From contig CAZIYJ010000003.1 of NCBI GenBank assembly GCA_964543475.1, forward strand, positions 186,001 to 250,000: DNA of 64,000 nucleotides, written 5' to 3'. The stretch's first letter is position 1. Each line of letters begins with the position of its first letter. Below, piece by piece: positions 17,851 through 26,057 of this stretch. The notes beneath the pieces were generated by a model. The model had not been told where the DNA came from. It was given only the letters and a program-made list of their open reading frames with translations, and did not search any database. The DNA comes from JAYSYM01 sp964543475 (GTDB taxonomy: Bacteria; Bdellovibrionota; Bdellovibrionia; Bdellovibrionales; JAMPXM01). Position numbers and translations under genes: made by a program.

Positions 17851-18343
17851 CAGTAATAATGCCGCAAGCGATTCGATCGCCAGCTTCTCCGCTTGGTTGA
17901 GATCTTAGATCGTCTGGCTTTGCGTGGACGACAACGGCCTTGTTCAGTGGTGAGGTCTCGTCAGAAAATTTGGCTCGAGACATGACTAAGTCCAATTTTG
18001 CAGTTCCATTTTTGTCCGCGACAATATTCCCTAGATCGCCGAGGTGATGTTGCTTGGCCGCAAGATGTGCGTGTGGCTCTTTGGTCGGATTAAAATGGTT
18101 ACCGGCACTTTCAAAACTTGGCCCATCGCATTTTCCGTTCTCATGAATGTGTATTGCGTGAACGGCCCCGGGCTGCAAACCTCGAACATTTGCTGAAACC
18201 TCGATTCCGGTGCTTGTGTCTTTAAACTGAATTTCGCCCTTTATCTTTTGCCCGGGCGCAGTGACTAGTTTTGCAGTTGCTGCGTTAGCAGAAGTTGAAA
18301 GTAAGATGGCCGATCCGATCAAGACTGCAATTCTGAATGTCAT
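17840..18343 (-). CDS. sodC: Periplasmic Cu,Zn superoxide dismutase
   Basis: A Sec signal ending NANA precedes a Cu,Zn-SOD domain. Visible ligands are HAIHIHENG, FNPTKEPHA and HHLGDLGN, then VVVHAKPDD, matching the copper and zinc His residues and the zinc Asp. The two cysteines of the intrasubunit disulphide are in GKCDG and RIACGII. It converts periplasmic superoxide to peroxide and oxygen, protecting a predator or host-exposed cell and depending on copper supply. The assignment is secure. Confidence 0.93.
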   Translation of the reverse strand: MTFRIAVLIGSAILLSTSANAATAKLVTAPGQKIKGEIQFKDTSTGIEVSANVRGLQPGAVHAIHIHENGKCDGPSFESAGNHFNPTKEPHAHLAAKQHHLGDLGNIVADKNGTAKLDLVMSRAKFSDETSPLNKAVVVHAKPDDLRSQPSGEAGDRIACGIITATK

Positions 18344-18434
18344 AGTATTCTGCTCCTAAGTTTTTACTAAGGTAACTAACCCCACGGCGAAGGTTGTTAG
18401 AAAAGATCTGTTTAAATTAGAAACTTCCTGCACA

Positions 18435-18570
18435 GGCCTGAAAACTGAGACCTTTCAGGCCCATCAGTTGTCGGCCAGACAATTGTCAAACCACGCTGCC
18501 TGGTCCTGCGTCAAAGAACCAGTTTTTAAAAAGGAGATAAATAAAATTTCTAGAGGAATAGCTAGAATTT
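18435..18570 (+). other. Hairpin-rich leader, structured RNA candidate
   Basis: Four inverted repeats occur in a gene-free stretch before the acyltransferase-like gene: GGCCTGAAA/TTTCAGGCC (18435-18461, 9-nt loop), TTGTC/GACAA just after it, CTGGT...ACCAG followed by TTTTT (about 18500-18530), and AAATTTCTAG/CTAGAATTT with one bulge (18544-18570). An AAGGAG lies between the last two with no start codon behind it. This could be an attenuator, a riboswitch-like leader, or separate terminator and operator elements. Confidence 0.35.
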
Positions 18571-18627
18571 GTTTATCAACATATATTTTGTTTAATCTCT
18601 GAGTCAGTTCTCCGATGAGTGGGGAGC

Positions 18628-19299
18628 ATGGCAAACGGTGACACAGTTTCTATTGAAATTGAAATCTTGGACTCTGCTTCAGAGCGACAAGCTCCTTCGC
18701 ACAACTATCTACAAGCTTACCAAGTGTGGTTTGAAACCTGGCAGGAAGAATACTCTGCATTTGATCAAGATTTTAAGCTTTCGTCGGACAACTTTACGAG
18801 ACAAGACTATGTCCTCTCGATAAAACTAAATGGGGAGTGCGCAGCGATAACGTACTTTCATGAAGTTGATTTGTCTTTGGATCTCTGGCGAAAAGATTCC
18901 TACTTTGCCGTTTGGCCAGAGCAAGTAATAGAACAGATTTGCCAAAAGTCTTCATCTGTTTTGGTTTGCAGCGCATTTACAGTTGCAAAAAAATATCGCA
19001 AGCAAAGAATCTCTGAAGTTTCTATAGCCGACCTATTGGCTGCAGCAAGCATTCAATATTATAAACATACCGATTTTAAGTTAATGGTCGGAAACATGCG
19101 CAACTCACGTGGCGCCAATCATGTGGTTTACAAGTTTGGAGCTGAGCTTCTTCAGACAATAGATTGCAAATCTGAACTTAGTGATCTCGTACTATTTGAA
19201 GCACGTAAACTTCCTAAATTCCCGAATGCGGTTCAAAACATTATCGCTCAAGCTTGGATGCACGAGAAAACACAAAACAGTGGCGCAATTGCAGCCTAG
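18628..19299 (+). CDS. GNAT/autoinducer-synthase-like acyltransferase candidate
   Basis: The ATG at 18628 has GGGGAG only 1 nt upstream, so the in-frame GTG at 18619 is an alternative. The segment SAFTVAKKYRKQRISEVSIADLLAAASI followed by KLMVGNMRNSRGANHVVYKFGAE resembles the acyl-CoA-binding core and following helix of GNAT-fold enzymes, including N-acyl amino acid and acyl-homoserine lactone synthase relatives. That placement is tentative. It is 8 bp upstream of a haem-oxygenase-like gene, so the two probably act together, perhaps in making a small molecule. Confidence 0.55.
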   Translation: MANGDTVSIEIEILDSASERQAPSHNYLQAYQVWFETWQEEYSAFDQDFKLSSDNFTRQDYVLSIKLNGECAAITYFHEVDLSLDLWRKDSYFAVWPEQVIEQICQKSSSVLVCSAFTVAKKYRKQRISEVSIADLLAAASIQYYKHTDFKLMVGNMRNSRGANHVVYKFGAELLQTIDCKSELSDLVLFEARKLPKFPNAVQNIIAQAWMHEKTQNSGAIAA

Positions 19300-19307
19300 A
19301 GGTATTT

Positions 19308-19949
19308 ATGAGTCCTATCGAAAAGCACGTAAGAGAGTCTATTGCCAAAATGGAAAAGCACTGTTTAGCGCTCCCGTGGGAAGATCGAACTGCTTATTCT
19401 GATTGGCTTGCGCAGACATTTTTCTACGTCCGTCACGCCACCCGAGTACTTGCGAAGGCTGCCTATAAGTGTCGTCTTGAGGAAGAAGGCTTACATAAAA
19501 AACTTCTTCATGGAATTAACGAAGAAAAAAATCATGAGACAATGGCCACGAGTGATATGAATCTTTGCGGTCATGAGATTTCTGATTTTTACGAATATCC
19601 TGAAACATCTGCTTACTATCAAACGCTTTATCATGCCATTGACTACCATGGACCGTTCGCGCTTCTGGGCTATTTCGTAACACTTGAAGGCTTAGGAGCA
19701 GTAGGCTCAGAAAAGCTTTACGGTCGTGTTATTGGAACTCACCGTGAAGAAGCTGCAACCTTTTTAAAGGTTCATGCACATCTAGATGCAGGTCATTTTA
19801 GAGAGGGAATTGATCTTCTCGAGAGCCTTCCGCCAGAAAAACTGAAGCTCGTTGTAGAGATGATCGACGTCTCTTCTGTTCTTTATTGCAATATGATCGA
19901 CAGAGTAACAAAAGAGGCAAAAAAGAGAAGTCTACCTGTTGCGGCTTGA
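19308..19949 (+). CDS. Haem-oxygenase-like (TenA/PqqC-fold) iron enzyme candidate
   Basis: The start at 19308 has TAGAGG upstream; a longer frame from 19254 overlaps the previous gene and is less likely. The protein is helical with metal-ligand-like motifs: GINEEKNHETM near residue 65, TLEGLGAVGSEKLYGR in the middle, and HAHLDAGHFREG near 165, which fits the Glu/His/Asp set of haem-oxygenase-like di-iron oxidases and the iron-containing redox enzyme family. Such enzymes cleave or desaturate amino-acid or fatty-acid substrates. The partner acyltransferase-like gene supports a biosynthetic role (inference). Confidence 0.7.
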   Translation: MSPIEKHVRESIAKMEKHCLALPWEDRTAYSDWLAQTFFYVRHATRVLAKAAYKCRLEEEGLHKKLLHGINEEKNHETMATSDMNLCGHEISDFYEYPETSAYYQTLYHAIDYHGPFALLGYFVTLEGLGAVGSEKLYGRVIGTHREEAATFLKVHAHLDAGHFREGIDLLESLPPEKLKLVVEMIDVSSVLYCNMIDRVTKEAKKRSLPVAA

Positions 19950-20255
19950 TGCTGACTTTCGAGGGGACGAAAGAACTTTTTTATAATAAGCCATTTTTGA
20001 ATCAGCTAAAAATTCTAGAAATGTGCTCATGTTAATTCCATACTCTCTTATCATTACTCTTAGAATATAAGGCGGAACTGCGCAAAGTCCGCGTTCGATA
20101 TTGGAGATGAACTGGGCGCTCGATAGGTTTGCGGCTTTTGCTATTTCAGGTTGGCTCTTCTTTGCTCTAATCCGTGCGTCTCTTAAATATTCGCCAAGTG
20201 CTGCATCAAATGCTTCCTTGGCTGCTTGCTCTTCCATGCTTGCTTTTACTTTCAT
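19932..20255 (-). CDS. XRE/Cro-C1 helix-turn-helix protein
   Basis: The 107-residue protein has an HTH_3 domain at about residues 20-80: LGEYLRDARIRAKKSQPEIAKAANLSSAQFISNIERGLCAVPPYIL. This is a typical DNA-binding XRE fold. Its 3' end overlaps the convergent haem-oxygenase-like gene by 18 bp and its start overlaps the upstream unknown gene by 4 bp (ATGA), so it is the last gene of a three-gene minus-strand operon. Targets are unknown. Confidence 0.85.
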   Translation of the reverse strand: MKVKASMEEQAAKEAFDAALGEYLRDARIRAKKSQPEIAKAANLSSAQFISNIERGLCAVPPYILRVMIREYGINMSTFLEFLADSKMAYYKKVLSSPRKSASSRNR

Positions 20256-21013
20256 AAGCCTGTCTCCATTTCGAGAGCGCCTCGTTTTTGAGCTGAGTCG
20301 ATAACTTCGATGTTCCAGACTACGAGTGCTGCCTCATTCTGCCTGGTTAATTTAGATTTAATTGGCGAAAGAAATTTAGATTCAAGTCTCGCTGTATATT
20401 GTCTTTTAGAATAGCGCTCTTTTGCATAGTAGGGTTCGATTTTGAACTTGCTCCCGGGTGGAGCTTGATCAATAAAAATCTTCTTACCTATTTCGAAAAT
20501 CTCTTGGCTCGGCTTCTGGCCGTGCTCAACTAATTCGCTCCACGGAAATACTAAAAGATCAGAAATTGAATAGCTTGTGCACTTAAAGAAATTAGAATTT
20601 CTGTAAAGCTGGGTGTTGTCGGGTAAATATATTTCTACAACGTCGGAATCTTTAATAAGCGACAACAGATCACTCTCAAGCAACCAGCCGTTTTTCGCAA
20701 AGATTCGCCACAAACTACCAGGTGTATCATCTATCGATACACCTTGTGATTTGATGTCTTGAAGAAGAGTGAGGTATCTATTTGCTCTAGCAATCGCCGC
20801 TATTTGCAAGCTCTCCTCTGACTCATTAAAAAAGGAAATAGCCCGATCATTTAGTACTTGGTTTTCGGCTCCCGATTCTTTGAGGAGATGAAAAATAGAA
20901 TCAAGCGATCTGACGAACTGGTCTAAGCGATCGTGGGTTGCTTTAATTTTGAAGGTTGTTTCCATTCCAAAATAGTAACGATCTAAGCCAGACTCCTCAA
21001 GCAAATTAAACAA
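20252..21013 (-). CDS. Unknown protein in XRE operon
   Basis: A soluble protein of 253 residues if started at the TTG 3 bp after the upstream stop; an ATG at 20965 would give 237. No signal peptide or membrane segment is seen. A helical N-terminal half is followed by DTPGSLWRIFAKNGWLLESDLLSLIKDSDVVEIYL and a basic region with KERYSKRQYTARLESK. No family was recognised. Coupling to an XRE regulator on one side and another unknown gene on the other suggests a small regulatory operon. Confidence 0.55.
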   Translation of the reverse strand: MFNLLEESGLDRYYFGMETTFKIKATHDRLDQFVRSLDSIFHLLKESGAENQVLNDRAISFFNESEESLQIAAIARANRYLTLLQDIKSQGVSIDDTPGSLWRIFAKNGWLLESDLLSLIKDSDVVEIYLPDNTQLYRNSNFFKCTSYSISDLLVFPWSELVEHGQKPSQEIFEIGKKIFIDQAPPGSKFKIEPYYAKERYSKRQYTARLESKFLSPIKSKLTRQNEAALVVWNIEVIDSAQKRGALEMETGL

Positions 21014-21016
21014 CCT

Positions 21017-21421
21017 TTATTCATTCTCAAAAGTGTGGCAAATGGCTCGACCAGAATCCAACGATGCATGAATTTCTTTCAGCTTGTTTGTAGAAATGTT
21101 GGGTTGAGAGAGGGATGCAAGAGAGTTGGTTTTTCGAATTTGCCTGATTTTGGGTAGCTTCATTTGTTTGTCCCAGGTTAATTCAAAACTCTCTTCAGAA
21201 GGGTCTTCGAATAAATAACTGAGAGAATGGTAATCGCCGTGCTTGACGAGAAACAGCGAAAGACTGCGGCAGCTCAATATAATCTCTGAATAGTGGCTTG
21301 AATCAAATTGATTGATCAATTCTACAGAGGCAATTGTTTTTCGGAGTAGGCTATTTACAAACTGAACAGTCACTTTAGATGGTGGCACTCCACTTTCTTG
21401 CGAGAAGATGTCTTTGCTCAA
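21017..21421 (-). CDS. Unknown small soluble protein, first in XRE operon
   Basis: The 134-residue frame starts at a TTG without an obvious ribosome-binding site, so the start is uncertain. It is rich in Ser and Leu, has no signal peptide or membrane segment, and ends 3 bp before the next gene. No homologous family is recognised. The reading frame is supported mainly by tight packing in a three-gene minus-strand operon. Confidence 0.45.
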   Translation of the reverse strand: MSKDIFSQESGVPPSKVTVQFVNSLLRKTIASVELINQFDSSHYSEIILSCRSLSLFLVKHGDYHSLSYLFEDPSEESFELTWDKQMKLPKIRQIRKTNSLASLSQPNISTNKLKEIHASLDSGRAICHTFENE

Positions 21422-21646
21422 TTTTTTCTATGTCACTGACTTTTTCAATGAACTTTGACGAAGATTTGCGGCAAGACTAGACCTGCCAACTCACGGGACA
21501 ACTCAGCCCGATTAAATGATGTGATTTGGGATTATAAAGCCCATCCACTTGCTCAAATCATTTGTGTTTAACGAGAAGCATTTTTCTTGCGGTCCCAGCT
21601 TTGCAAACTTCTTAAGTGGTAAATAAACAAATTTTAAGGATGTTAA

Positions 21647-22303
21647 ATGATCCAATTCGAGATTTTGATAGCAGACGAAAACATCTTGTTCCGCCGAGGA
21701 GTGATTTCTACTCTATCTAATTTAGCCGGAATTTCGTCGTTTATTGAAATAGGAAGCCTAGAAGATCTAACTGATGAATTGAGTTCCAATGATCGACCTC
21801 GCGTCCTAGTAATGAACTTACTCATAGATAAAGGTAATGGGTTAAAAGTAGTTGCAGATCTCAGTAAGCGCTTTCCACAACTTCCAATTATTGTATTGGG
21901 TTCGGTAGCAGAGGAGACATTTGCAGGCCGCGCAATGGGCGCGGGCTGCTCGAGCTACTTAAATATTAATTGCAATACAGATGAGCTAATTAATGCGATT
22001 CACTCTGCACAGATGGGGAAGATCTATCTAACCTCGAGAGGATCAGCAGGAATAGCAGCTGAACTTCAGAATAGATCAGGTCCAAGTTCACTTTGCTCAA
22101 AGCTCTCAGATCGTGAGCATCAAATTTTAATGATGATTTGCAAAGGGATGCCATTAGTGAAAATCGGCATGCAGTTCAACATAAGTGTTAAAACTGTAAG
22201 TACCTATCGATCGCGAATACTTAAAAAGATGCAGTTGCTAACGAATGCCGACTTAATTCAGTACGCAATGAGAAGCGGATTGATTGAAACGCATGCTGGT
22301 TAA
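21647..22303 (+). CDS. NarL/LuxR-type regulator with degenerate receiver domain
   Basis: An N-terminal receiver-like domain (about residues 3-120) is joined to a LuxR HTH (KLSDREHQILMMICKGMPLVKIG then ISVKTVSTYRSRILKKM, about 150-205). The acidic pair is present (ADEN), but the phospho-acceptor position reads RVLVMNLLIDKGNGL, with Asn57 for Asp; the Thr of strand 4 is Gly (IIVLGSV) and the strand-5 Lys is Ile (SYLNINC). It is therefore unlikely to be controlled by ordinary phosphorylation. No histidine kinase is adjacent. Confidence 0.88.
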   Translation: MIQFEILIADENILFRRGVISTLSNLAGISSFIEIGSLEDLTDELSSNDRPRVLVMNLLIDKGNGLKVVADLSKRFPQLPIIVLGSVAEETFAGRAMGAGCSSYLNINCNTDELINAIHSAQMGKIYLTSRGSAGIAAELQNRSGPSSLCSKLSDREHQILMMICKGMPLVKIGMQFNISVKTVSTYRSRILKKMQLLTNADLIQYAMRSGLIETHAG

Positions 22304-22332
22304 ATGCTGACCGGGAGTTAGTGAGTCGGCAG

Positions 22333-23016
22333 TCAGAGTTCTTTTACAACGGTTTCTCTTGGAACTCGAAATTGCTCGCCCCAAATTCCACGATCGGTGC
22401 GTTCTCCCACTGATATGACCATCACAATCGTTTCGGTGCGCGTGAGTTTTAGTGCGCGTCTGACACGTAGTGAATCAAAGCCTTCCATAGGGCACGAATC
22501 AAAACCTTGGGCCGCAATCGCTAGCATAAAGTTTTCGCAGGCAAGCGCGGTCGACTTTACTGAAACCTCTTGTAGGTCTCTACTGGTTGCAACTTCGCGT
22601 ACAATTGGGCGAAAAAATCCAATCAGATTTAAGCTCAACCATTTGACCGGTGCCAGCCAGCGATATCCGTAAATGAGAGGCATGAGTTTGCCATAATAGT
22701 CCTTAAGGTCTTGCCTTTCACCTTCTTTAACAGAATTGAAAAGGATTGGAGCGCTAACTTTCCAATTGCGAGGGTCGCAAGTAAACACGACAAGTTCTTT
22801 CGCCGTTCGCGCAGCACCTTGGTTAAGGCAGGCTTCGATAAGTTTCTTTCGCTTATCATCCGACTTCACCCAATAAATTCGCCACGTTTGCATGTTCGAT
22901 GAATTCGGCGCAATTAAAGCCGCATCAATTGCCCGATTAACAACTTCGGCAGGCACCGGAGTAGACGAGTAGTTACGACAGCTTCTTCTTCGTCTGACTG
23001 CTTCGAAAAATTCCAT
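22333..23016 (-). CDS. Nitroreductase-family flavoprotein
   Basis: The N-terminus FFEAVRRRRSCRNYSSTPVP and ALIAPNSSNMQTWRIYWV are the FMN-binding segments of the nitroreductase fold; ALACENFMLAIAAQGFDSCPMEGFD near residue 180 is the usual dimer-interface helix and loop, ending VMVISVGERTDRGIWGEQFR. An insertion of hydrophobic segments (LIYGYRWLAPVKWLSLNLIGFF) is longer than usual. It starts directly after the stop of the Spy-like lipoprotein gene, so the two are one operon. Substrate unknown. Confidence 0.85.
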   Translation of the reverse strand: MEFFEAVRRRRSCRNYSSTPVPAEVVNRAIDAALIAPNSSNMQTWRIYWVKSDDKRKKLIEACLNQGAARTAKELVVFTCDPRNWKVSAPILFNSVKEGERQDLKDYYGKLMPLIYGYRWLAPVKWLSLNLIGFFRPIVREVATSRDLQEVSVKSTALACENFMLAIAAQGFDSCPMEGFDSLRVRRALKLTRTETIVMVISVGERTDRGIWGEQFRVPRETVVKEL

Positions 23017-23481
23017 TTACTCAGCTTGAGAGACTTGACGACGACTATCGTAATCTCTCAGGTGTTTATATAAATCCTCTTTGCCTGGTCCATATCCAAC
23101 TACTTTTTGTACGTCTTCAAGTGCGCGATACATGATCACCAATCGTCTTTGGTCAAGGGCAGTAATCTTGTCCCGCAGGTTTTTCAGTTGCTTAGACTCA
23201 TAAGCTTGTGTTGCCGCTAGCTTAAATAGCGTTGTCTTATGTTCAGCGATTTGAGTGCGAATTTCATTCGCTGAAACGTAAGTGTTTCTGTAAATTTCCA
23301 TTAGCTTTTGTCTCTGCTCATCGTTGAGTCCCGGAACATTTAGAAACGTCGAGATAGCTGATTGAGCAATTGAAGGTGACGAGGTAGCCTGCTGCTCTCC
23401 AGTCGATTTTTTCTCACAAGCTGATTTGTGCGCGCATGCACTTACTAGAAACACACTCATCAACAAGAATAATGCTTTCAT
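23017..23481 (-). CDS. Spy/CpxP-like periplasmic lipoprotein candidate
   Basis: A lipobox (LVSAC) follows a short signal peptide. The mature protein is helical: FLNVPGLNDEQRQKLMEIYRNTY, followed by long charged helices (TQIAEHKTTLFKL and LRDKITALDQRRLVIMYRALED), like the LTxxQ/Spy family of periplasmic chaperones and metal-stress sensors. A second CysxxxCys-like cluster, CAHKSACEKK, lies right after the lipid anchor and could bind metal. It precedes the nitroreductase with no gap. Family assignment is moderate. Confidence 0.6.
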   Translation of the reverse strand: MKALFLLMSVFLVSACAHKSACEKKSTGEQQATSSPSIAQSAISTFLNVPGLNDEQRQKLMEIYRNTYVSANEIRTQIAEHKTTLFKLAATQAYESKQLKNLRDKITALDQRRLVIMYRALEDVQKVVGYGPGKEDLYKHLRDYDSRRQVSQAE

Positions 23482-23723
23482 AAACTTCCTTAATTTATTT
23501 TACTTTCCAAGATCTGACTTATCTATTTGAGAGCTTCGAGACTTAAACGTCAATTAATCAGTTTTAGGTTTCGTCGAGACAAAAAGTCTGATTGCTCAAT
23601 AGGTCAGCGGTAAAATAATCCCTTGGGGGCGATGAGTGCGGTCCTGCTCGCTCTCCGTCTGGCACAACTTTTGGAAAAGGAATATCGAGCCAGAATGCTT
23701 CGACACTTCATGGGGGAAGTTTA

Positions 23724-24422
23724 ATGAACAAATGTATTGTGTTTCTTGCCTTTGGATTTATCAGTTGTATAGCTGCTGCTTCCGACGGTCCGGTTATAAT
23801 TTCAACTTCTTACGAGGCTGTTTATATTCCGAAGGGTTTTGATACGAATGACAATGTCCAACTTATGGGTGAAGGAACATTTCCGTCGAGTTGTTTTAAG
23901 ATCTCCCAGCCGAATGTTCAGATTGATGAAGTTAATCTAACCATTCTGTTAGATCCTCAAGCGTACAGCTATAATGGAGGCTGTGAAGAATTTGAGATTC
24001 CATTTCAACAAGAGGTGAATTTAGGAATTATTCAGACTCCAGGAGAGTATTCAATTATATCTCCTGATGGTAAAGCTCTCGGCAAGGTAGACGTAAAACA
24101 GGCGACCTCAAACCGACCCGATGATTATTTCTATGCTCCAGTTCAGGGAATAGCGCTCGAACTAAATTCACAGAACACTCTAACTGTGCGCATGGAATTT
24201 AAAACTCGCTGTGTTCAGCTAGATGAAATCCGTGTCGAAAAACAGGAAAATGTTATTGTCATTCTTCCGATCGCAAAAGTTGTCGAGCGCCTGACTTGTA
24301 GAAATGGCGATTATCCTGTGTCGGGAACGATCGATATTGGTCCACTCGCCACCGGTCGCTATTTACTTCACGTTCGTTCAAGCGGCTCGCAGGCGATTAA
24401 TCAGTTAGTCACAGTTGAGTAG
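23724..24422 (+). CDS. Secreted beta-rich protein of unknown function
   Basis: A Sec signal (MNKCIVFLAFGFISCIAAAS) precedes about 210 residues of beta-strand-rich sequence with paired cysteines (SSCFKI, GGCEEF, TRCVQL, LTCRNG), suggesting disulphide-stabilised immunoglobulin-like domains. No enzyme motif is seen. GGGGGAAG precedes the ATG. TGGCACAACTTTTGGA at 23660-23675 resembles a sigma-54 promoter but has G instead of the conserved -12 C. The gene is monocistronic. Confidence 0.6.
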   Translation: MNKCIVFLAFGFISCIAAASDGPVIISTSYEAVYIPKGFDTNDNVQLMGEGTFPSSCFKISQPNVQIDEVNLTILLDPQAYSYNGGCEEFEIPFQQEVNLGIIQTPGEYSIISPDGKALGKVDVKQATSNRPDDYFYAPVQGIALELNSQNTLTVRMEFKTRCVQLDEIRVEKQENVIVILPIAKVVERLTCRNGDYPVSGTIDIGPLATGRYLLHVRSSGSQAINQLVTVE

Positions 24423-24537
24423 TTCTATGGAGCGTTAGGTATGGCGCATTGAAAACTTGTCGATATTGATTGATTATCTCCATTGAAATTCATGTACTTA
24501 GAAGTGCACCATTCAATGTTTCAAGAGGACATAAACA

Positions 24538-25533
24538 ATGAGTACGCCTCAACTAATGCTGATCGCTCGAAATCGCACTTTTGGTTCGCCTGATGTTGTT
24601 TCTATTGAACAGGTTCCAATACCTATTCCAAAAAAGGGTCAAATGTTAGTTCGCATACATGCGGCCACTGTTTCTACTGGAGACTGGCGGCTTCGTAGCA
24701 AAAACGTTCCGAAGGGATTTGGAATCATTATGGGGCTGTTGTTTGGATTCAATACTCCCAAATATCAGGCGTTGGGAACTGATCTGGCTGGTGAAGTTGT
24801 AGGTTTGGGAGAAGGAGTAAATAAGTTTAAAATAGGTGATCGTGTTGTTTCAAATTTAGGTATGAAGCTCGGTGGACACGCACAATATCGAGTGCTTGAT
24901 GAAAGCAGTGTCACATCTAAAATTCCGGCAGATTTCAGTTATGAACAGGCCGTGGCATTAGTCTTTGGCGGAGTTACAGCACTTATTTTTTTAAGAGATA
25001 AAATTAAGCTTCAGAAAAACGAACGCCTCCTTGTAATTGGCGCTGGTGGGGCAGTAGGTAGTTCTGCCATTCAAATCGGTCAAGTGATGGGCGCAAATGT
25101 CACTGCGGTCTGCAGCACAGAAAAAGTTTCGGCAGTCAGAGAGCTGGGCATCAAAGATGTTATTGATTACAAAGAGCGATCATGGCTAACCGAAACGGAC
25201 AAATACGATGCGATACTTGATACCGTAGGCGCTATTACATTTGAAACAATTAAACATAAGCTGACTGCAAAAGGGAGATTGGGGCTCGTCGTTGCTGACT
25301 TACCGACGAACCTAAGAAGTATTTGGATATCACTCACTCAATCACAAAAAGTTGTCTCTGGCTCGATCGGCGAAAATCAAAGTGATCTGCAGTTTCTATT
25401 GTCTCTTTGTGAACAAAAAAAGTTTCGCCCCTTAATAGGAACTACGCTTCCATTCGAAAAAATCGTAGAGGCACATAGATTAGTTGAATCAAAACATAAG
25501 ATGGGTAGCGTAGTTCTAACAATTTCGACTTAG
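24538..25533 (+). CDS. NAD(P)-dependent MDR oxidoreductase, quinone reductase type
   Basis: The 331-residue protein follows the zinc-free medium-chain dehydrogenase plan: an N-terminal GroES-like domain (KGQMLVRIHAATVSTGDWRLR) and a Rossmann domain with VIGAGGAVGSSAIQIGQVMGANVTAV at about residues 163-188. The catalytic Cys and structural zinc cysteines of alcohol dehydrogenases are absent. Such proteins reduce quinones or alpha,beta-unsaturated ketones with NAD(P)H. AAGAGG lies upstream. It stands alone on the plus strand. Confidence 0.85.
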   Translation: MSTPQLMLIARNRTFGSPDVVSIEQVPIPIPKKGQMLVRIHAATVSTGDWRLRSKNVPKGFGIIMGLLFGFNTPKYQALGTDLAGEVVGLGEGVNKFKIGDRVVSNLGMKLGGHAQYRVLDESSVTSKIPADFSYEQAVALVFGGVTALIFLRDKIKLQKNERLLVIGAGGAVGSSAIQIGQVMGANVTAVCSTEKVSAVRELGIKDVIDYKERSWLTETDKYDAILDTVGAITFETIKHKLTAKGRLGLVVADLPTNLRSIWISLTQSQKVVSGSIGENQSDLQFLLSLCEQKKFRPLIGTTLPFEKIVEAHRLVESKHKMGSVVLTIST

Positions 25534-25568
25534 GTTCAGTCTTAGAAATCTTCGGCTGTTCCCGGCGT

Positions 25569-25970
25569 TCACGTCGCCTTCATGTCTTTCAAGCTGGCTC
25601 TCACGAGTTTCTTGATTAAAATCTTTGGGATCTTTTTATTTATATCAAAATTTACAATAGCTTTGGTTTTGGCGAAGCGAGCAAGTTCTTCTGCGTATTC
25701 TGTCAACGCCTGTGGGCGAATATGCAGGCGCACAAAAGGCGCTTTGAAGCTAAACCAGGCAAACATTCCATTATAATCATAACCTTCGTATGAGTATCCT
25801 GGCATACCGAAATAACTTACAGTTTCAACGGCATCTGGAACAACTTCTCGTATCGCAGTTCTCATGGCTCTTAAGGTGTCTTGAGCTTCCTTTGGACATT
25901 CAGCAATGTAATTATCAACTCCACCAGATTTAATTTTTTTTAATTGAACTCTTTTCCGGTTGGTCTTCAT
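25569..25970 (-). CDS. DUF1801/YdhG-like protein
   Basis: The ATG at 25970 with AGGAG upstream is preferred to an upstream start giving 16 more residues. The sequence VDNYIAECPKEAQDTLRAMRTAIREVVPDAVETVSYFGMPGY, followed by FAWFSFKAPFVRLHIRP, is typical of the DUF1801 (YdhG/FRATAXIN-like) fold, sometimes annotated as iron chaperones after Bacillus Fra. The function of this copy is not known. It is 88 bp from the next minus-strand gene. Confidence 0.8.
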   Translation of the reverse strand: MKTNRKRVQLKKIKSGGVDNYIAECPKEAQDTLRAMRTAIREVVPDAVETVSYFGMPGYSYEGYDYNGMFAWFSFKAPFVRLHIRPQALTEYAEELARFAKTKAIVNFDINKKIPKILIKKLVRASLKDMKAT

Positions 25971-26057
25971 CCCAAAGCTCCTACTGATGATTGTGCGATT
26001 ATTAAAAGAATGAAGCAATTTTGCAATAGCCTCAGAAAGAGAAAAGGCCTCTGCGAT

